Assembly: GCF_043641665.1 (NCBI RefSeq)
Contig: NC_092190.1
Span: forward strand, 16,856,048 to 16,920,047
DNA length: 64,000 bases
Direction of reading: 5' to 3'
Source: Enoplosus armatus
Taxonomy: Eukaryota > Chordata > Actinopteri > Centrarchiformes > Enoplosidae
A model generated the notes under the pieces. It was not told the origin of the DNA, did no database searches, and saw only the letters and a list, made by a program, of their open reading frames with translations. Below, one piece after another: positions 60,144 through 64,000 of the stretch. The first letter of the stretch is position 1. Every line of letters begins with the position of its first letter. A program made the position numbers and the translations under genes.

Positions 60144-63100
60144 GTAAGTATGGAACCGAGTGACCACAGAAAACTGCCAGAAAAGAAGCCAGAATAAATA
60201 AAAAAACATGAGTGAGTGTGCATCCGTGATCCGTGCATGCTAACATGACCTGTTTAGTACTCATGCTGGTCATACTGTAAATACAGAATGCATTTGGTTT
60301 TATTGAGGCACTGTAAACCCTTAACTTTATATACTCAGATCATCATTATGGAGTCCAATTAAGATTATTGATGTTATGGACAAACCTGACATTAACTGGT
60401 GCAGTAATCCTCCCCTGCATTTCCCCAGCCTTAAATGATGGGTACAATTGATGGGTGCCTTTTTTCTGATGCGGCCCCACTTAACACCAGCCATGTGTTT
60501 TCTGTCTGAGCTCCACAGTGAGACGGATATTCTGTCATTTGAGTCTCAGGCTAATCTCCATGCACAGAGAGGTGTAGATAAAACAGAGAGGGACAGCGGA
60601 GTTATTTACTGGGAATTGTCACAACTCAGTGATCAAAGCACAACACGGATGTGGCGTGACCTCTATAAACAAATCACTGCACGCGTGGTGCATGCACACA
60701 ACAAACTGACCCTGCATGAGTATGCGCGCTGGTGTGTACGGCTGCCTGTTTAAATGATAGTTCTTGCAGGTCTGTGACAAACAGGTGCCACACCACTGCT
60801 CCCTGCTGAACACACACAGAACTGAATTGTTGTCAGGTTGTCACTGTGAGACAATTTCAGTGTCAAATAAGCAGTTACGAATCTCACCTTGCAAAGGCAA
60901 TTTGAATGTTCCACCTTTTGTCGGTGCATGGAGACATTTTAGCGAAAAGGTGGCCTTGGTATTAAGCAGAGAGAGCACCCAAGCCAAAAGCTTAAGTGGA
61001 GTATCTTTGATTAGTACAGACAGTTTAGTCAACCATACCATGCAAAGATAGATTTTTCTATTCATCTCTCTTCAGTATTACCTTTCTATAGAATATCAAT
61101 GTTGAGACAGAGGGAGAGAGATGAGAGTACATTTAAAAGGTTAGAAGCTAAATGGACCTGATGGCATTCGTATCATCTATTCATTTTTCATCAGGAGGCC
61201 GGCAAATTACATAAAAAATAGACATCTATTTCTTTTCTATTTCTTCATTTCAGTGTCTACTTCAACAGCCTATCTGCCTCACGTAGGAATGCTGCTCTGA
61301 ACGTTCTGAATGTCTCTCTTTCTCATGTGACCTTCTGTAGTCGGTCAAAATGTAGCAGTTTGTCTACTTTTTTCAAATTAGGCATTTCGTTGAGCCTCTT
61401 TATCCAGAGAAATTTCAAAAGGAAGTATTGTGTTGTACTAAAGAATAGACTACTCGGGAAAGTCTGGGGTATGCTCCTCTGGGCTGCATGTAGGCTAACG
61501 TGCACAGGGGTGGTTGCATGGTTGTTTCTCGCATTTCTTCTATTCTATTTTCTGCATCCATCTGAAGTTGGATCAACGAATTAACTTGCTTGACACACAG
61601 GTCCACACAACGCCTTGTTGAGATTTGAGTATGCAACCTGCGGTTACTCCTAAGTCTTCTGGGCATAGCTCTGCAGAGTTGTTAATGTGTATCTTTGCAG
61701 AAGCATTTTTCCCTGTCTTAGCAGTACAGATTTCATGCTTCTTCATTTTTTTTCTTCCTGTGTTTTATTACTGTATTTCAGTTAACAGCAATGTCCAAAA
61801 GTTAACCATGTTAGAATAAATACTCAAAAAACTCAAAATTAGATAACTTAATTTCCTCTAAATACCTGAATATAAGTGCAGTATAATTACAAGTACACTA
61901 GCATCACTGTACTGTCAGGTGGCTGATCTATCCCAAAACTCACTGAATAATTCTGCTTACCATAATTTTGGTTGATAATGCATACAGTATAAGTCTATAA
62001 ATCATATACTCTCTCACAGTTTGTCTTTTTGTGTGTCTCTTGCTCCTGCTGTGAATATTTTGTACCACCACTATCACCACTATGTTTTTGTAGGATTATC
62101 AAAATCTTCTATACTATCATAACAGCAACTCCAGAGGCTGTACAGCATTTAGCATCTTATAAACCCGACAGACGTGCGTCTTCTTGCCAAGGCAGATGTC
62201 TGCAGGTTCCCAAACAGAGCGGCAGGTGAAAAACAAACATTGTGTACCAGGTCTCGTTTAGCCCAGGTAGAAAGACTCATCAACTGTTGCCTTAAGGCTG
62301 TTTATACCTCCTCTATGTTTGGCAGCAAAATGTATTCAGTGTTGCTGCAGCTCTCTGATAGTTTGATATGTTGTTTTGTCTGGGTAAGTTGTCATGTCCT
62401 CTACATGAACTCTTGGTAATGTCAGCTTGAGAAGACAATCTTTTGAGGGATTCTTTTGCTGTGGTTTTGTTGCTCAATGTCTACGATGTTGAACAGCCTT
62501 CGTGTCAGAGAAAAAAATAACTCTCAGTGGGATTTCTCTATATAGAAATGTAGAGTAAAAATTCAAATCACAGTGTCCTAAACTAAAATGTATATGTATG
62601 TAAAGCTGATTTATTCTGTCTATATTGATTTTCAAATGCACAAATTTAATGTGGTGTGTTAACAATGTCCTGAATGACCTCCAGTAACAAGGCAATTAGG
62701 ATTTTTTGGGGGGAAAATGTTGCAACACCTTACTATCAAGTCGGCACTGCTTAGTCATCAAATCTTTCCTTCCTTTCATTAAAGGATAAAATGTGCTGCC
62801 ATGCCTGCTATATGACTTTAAACGTTAAGGCTGTTTCATTTGCAATCCCAGAGGAATTACTCATTTCCTATCAACGTTAGCCCCACTGCTGGCATAAACC
62901 CCCAGCTCACAGTCTATTAAAGTCATGTAGGACACAGGTAATTTAATTCATAAGCTAAGATTACATCAGAGTTGTAATGGCCTAATGATGAAGCATGATG
63001 TTTGAGTTTCGGTTAATAGGATTGCCTAATAGATGACAGGGACCAGGCTATTATCAGCTACTAAGAAGCACAACATACATTGAGCAACACATTTTGCCAA

Positions 63101-64000
63101 GAATCTTGCTCTCTCTCTCTCTCACTCCTGCCGACATACAGGACCAGCGGCAGGATGTACTGTCTCAAACGTCCTTGACATTCAAAATTACTTTGTAGGT
63201 TAAACATATATTGTTTTTGTTATCTATGTTATTCCAGGGACAGTCAACAAAGCACCATGTTCCTTTCCAAAAGACTGGGTGCCATGTTTCTACATCATTT
63301 TTGCACTGGGAGCTTCCCATTGCAACCATAGCTTTATATTCTCAACCCCTGATAAGCTTAAACGCTTGTGGGCTCAGCTCAAGGGCATTTGTTTCAGGAG
63401 GTGTTTAACAAAGAAAGAGCATGCCTCACCACTTCCCAGGCCCGGGGACTCGAATCGTACTCTTCCATCTGCAAGAGCTCCAGGCTACTTTTGTTGGGCA
63501 CAAAGGATTATTCGAGTGTCTCGTTGAAATGTATCGTATCCAGTTTGAGCACATAATGGCATTTAACACAATTGCTTATTCTTGGCATCATTTGGATTCA
63601 GGTTCAGTCACCTAAACTATCATCAATTTGGAAAAATAAAAAGTTAATTTGTGATTGACAGATAACATGTTGTCGTCTTGTTCTCTACCCTTGCTTTTTA
63701 TATATCTCTACTTCTGCCTTTTATTCCTTCATCCTTCAGTGTAGACAGGTAAAGTCGTTTTAGGCTGAGAAACTAGAGCTTAGATAACCCTGAATTTCCA
63801 CCCCGGAGGTGTAGGAAGACAGGTGCTGACACACAAATTAATAACACTCTCTCTCTCTCTTTTTCTCTGTCTCGCTCTTTCTCTTTCTCTCTTTCGGCTG
63901 GCTGCATTTCAGCAGCTTCTTTTCCTATTTGTCAAACATATGAATAATAATTACACGCCGTGCTAATTCATTGTTTTTCTCTACCAGTATTCTTTGGAAT
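60144..64000. other. Non-coding stretch to the window end
   Basis: (CT)n patches at 63109-63124 and 63848-63890. Repeat-free AT-rich blocks at 62.88-63.06 and 63.93-64.0 kb (for example CATATGAATAATAATTAC) could be regulatory. No gene recognised. The 101-codon frame at 60448-60753 has no known domain. Confidence 0.5.

Noticed and set aside
60448..60753. 101-codon plus-strand frame
   Set aside because: Looks fairly protein-like, but I recognise no domain and see no splice sites at its edges.
1..64000. tRNA, rRNA, CRISPR arrays, riboswitches, bacterial operons, endogenous viral genes
   Set aside because: No cloverleaf with A/B boxes, no rRNA-like sequence, no regularly spaced direct repeats with unique spacers, and no gag/pol/env-like frames were seen.

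Overview
This 64 kb window reads as teleost fish nuclear DNA, probably a percomorph. It is AT-rich and almost gene-free, and it is full of (CA)n/(TG)n and (GA)n microsatellites. It carries transposon families typical of fish: piggyBac, hAT, LINE 3' ends with a (TGATTC)n tail, and miniature elements. Its one clear gene is split by spliceosomal introns. I saw no bacterial-type operon, rRNA, tRNA or CRISPR array.

The only protein-coding host gene I can support is stx19 (syntaxin-19) on the minus strand, 47,725 down to 45,794. Four coding exons (47,725-47,504; 47,218-46,982; 46,461-46,249; 46,030-45,794) all join at phase-0 introns with GT/AG borders. They encode a 302-residue Qa-SNARE that ends in a cysteine cluster instead of a membrane segment. 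A good splice acceptor at 47,792-47,793, just upstream of the start exon, implies at least one non-coding 5' exon further upstream (higher coordinates).

Mobile DNA makes up the other well-supported content. (1) A 1,815-bp piggyBac element (25,524-27,338) has a TTAA duplication, 15-bp inverted ends and a truncated PGBD4-like transposase ORF with six 9-residue proline repeats. (2) An 881-bp non-autonomous hAT element (14,908-15,788) has a perfect 8-bp target duplication. (3) Two homologous miniature elements lie at 18,161-18,640 and about 52,099-52,699. (4) Two same-orientation copies of a dispersed repeat lie at 6,681-7,000 and 31,708-32,275, with a probable inverted end fragment at 11,338-11,399. 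(5) Three LINE-like 3' ends lie near 3.5, 19.6 and 41.2 kb. (6) A diverged internal duplication covers 4.65-5.11 kb, and a short hAT remnant sits at 48.1 kb.

The rest (roughly 1-25 kb, 27-45 kb and 48-64 kb, outside the elements) shows no gene I can recognise. It may be intergenic DNA or introns of a larger gene. A few short splice-flanked open segments (60,099-60,143, 45,663-45,729 and 12,383-12,401) and a cluster of homeodomain-type AT cores at 24.4-24.9 kb are noted as candidates only. I found no convincing new biological system. The most informative items are the exon structure of stx19 and the architecture of the piggyBac and hAT elements.
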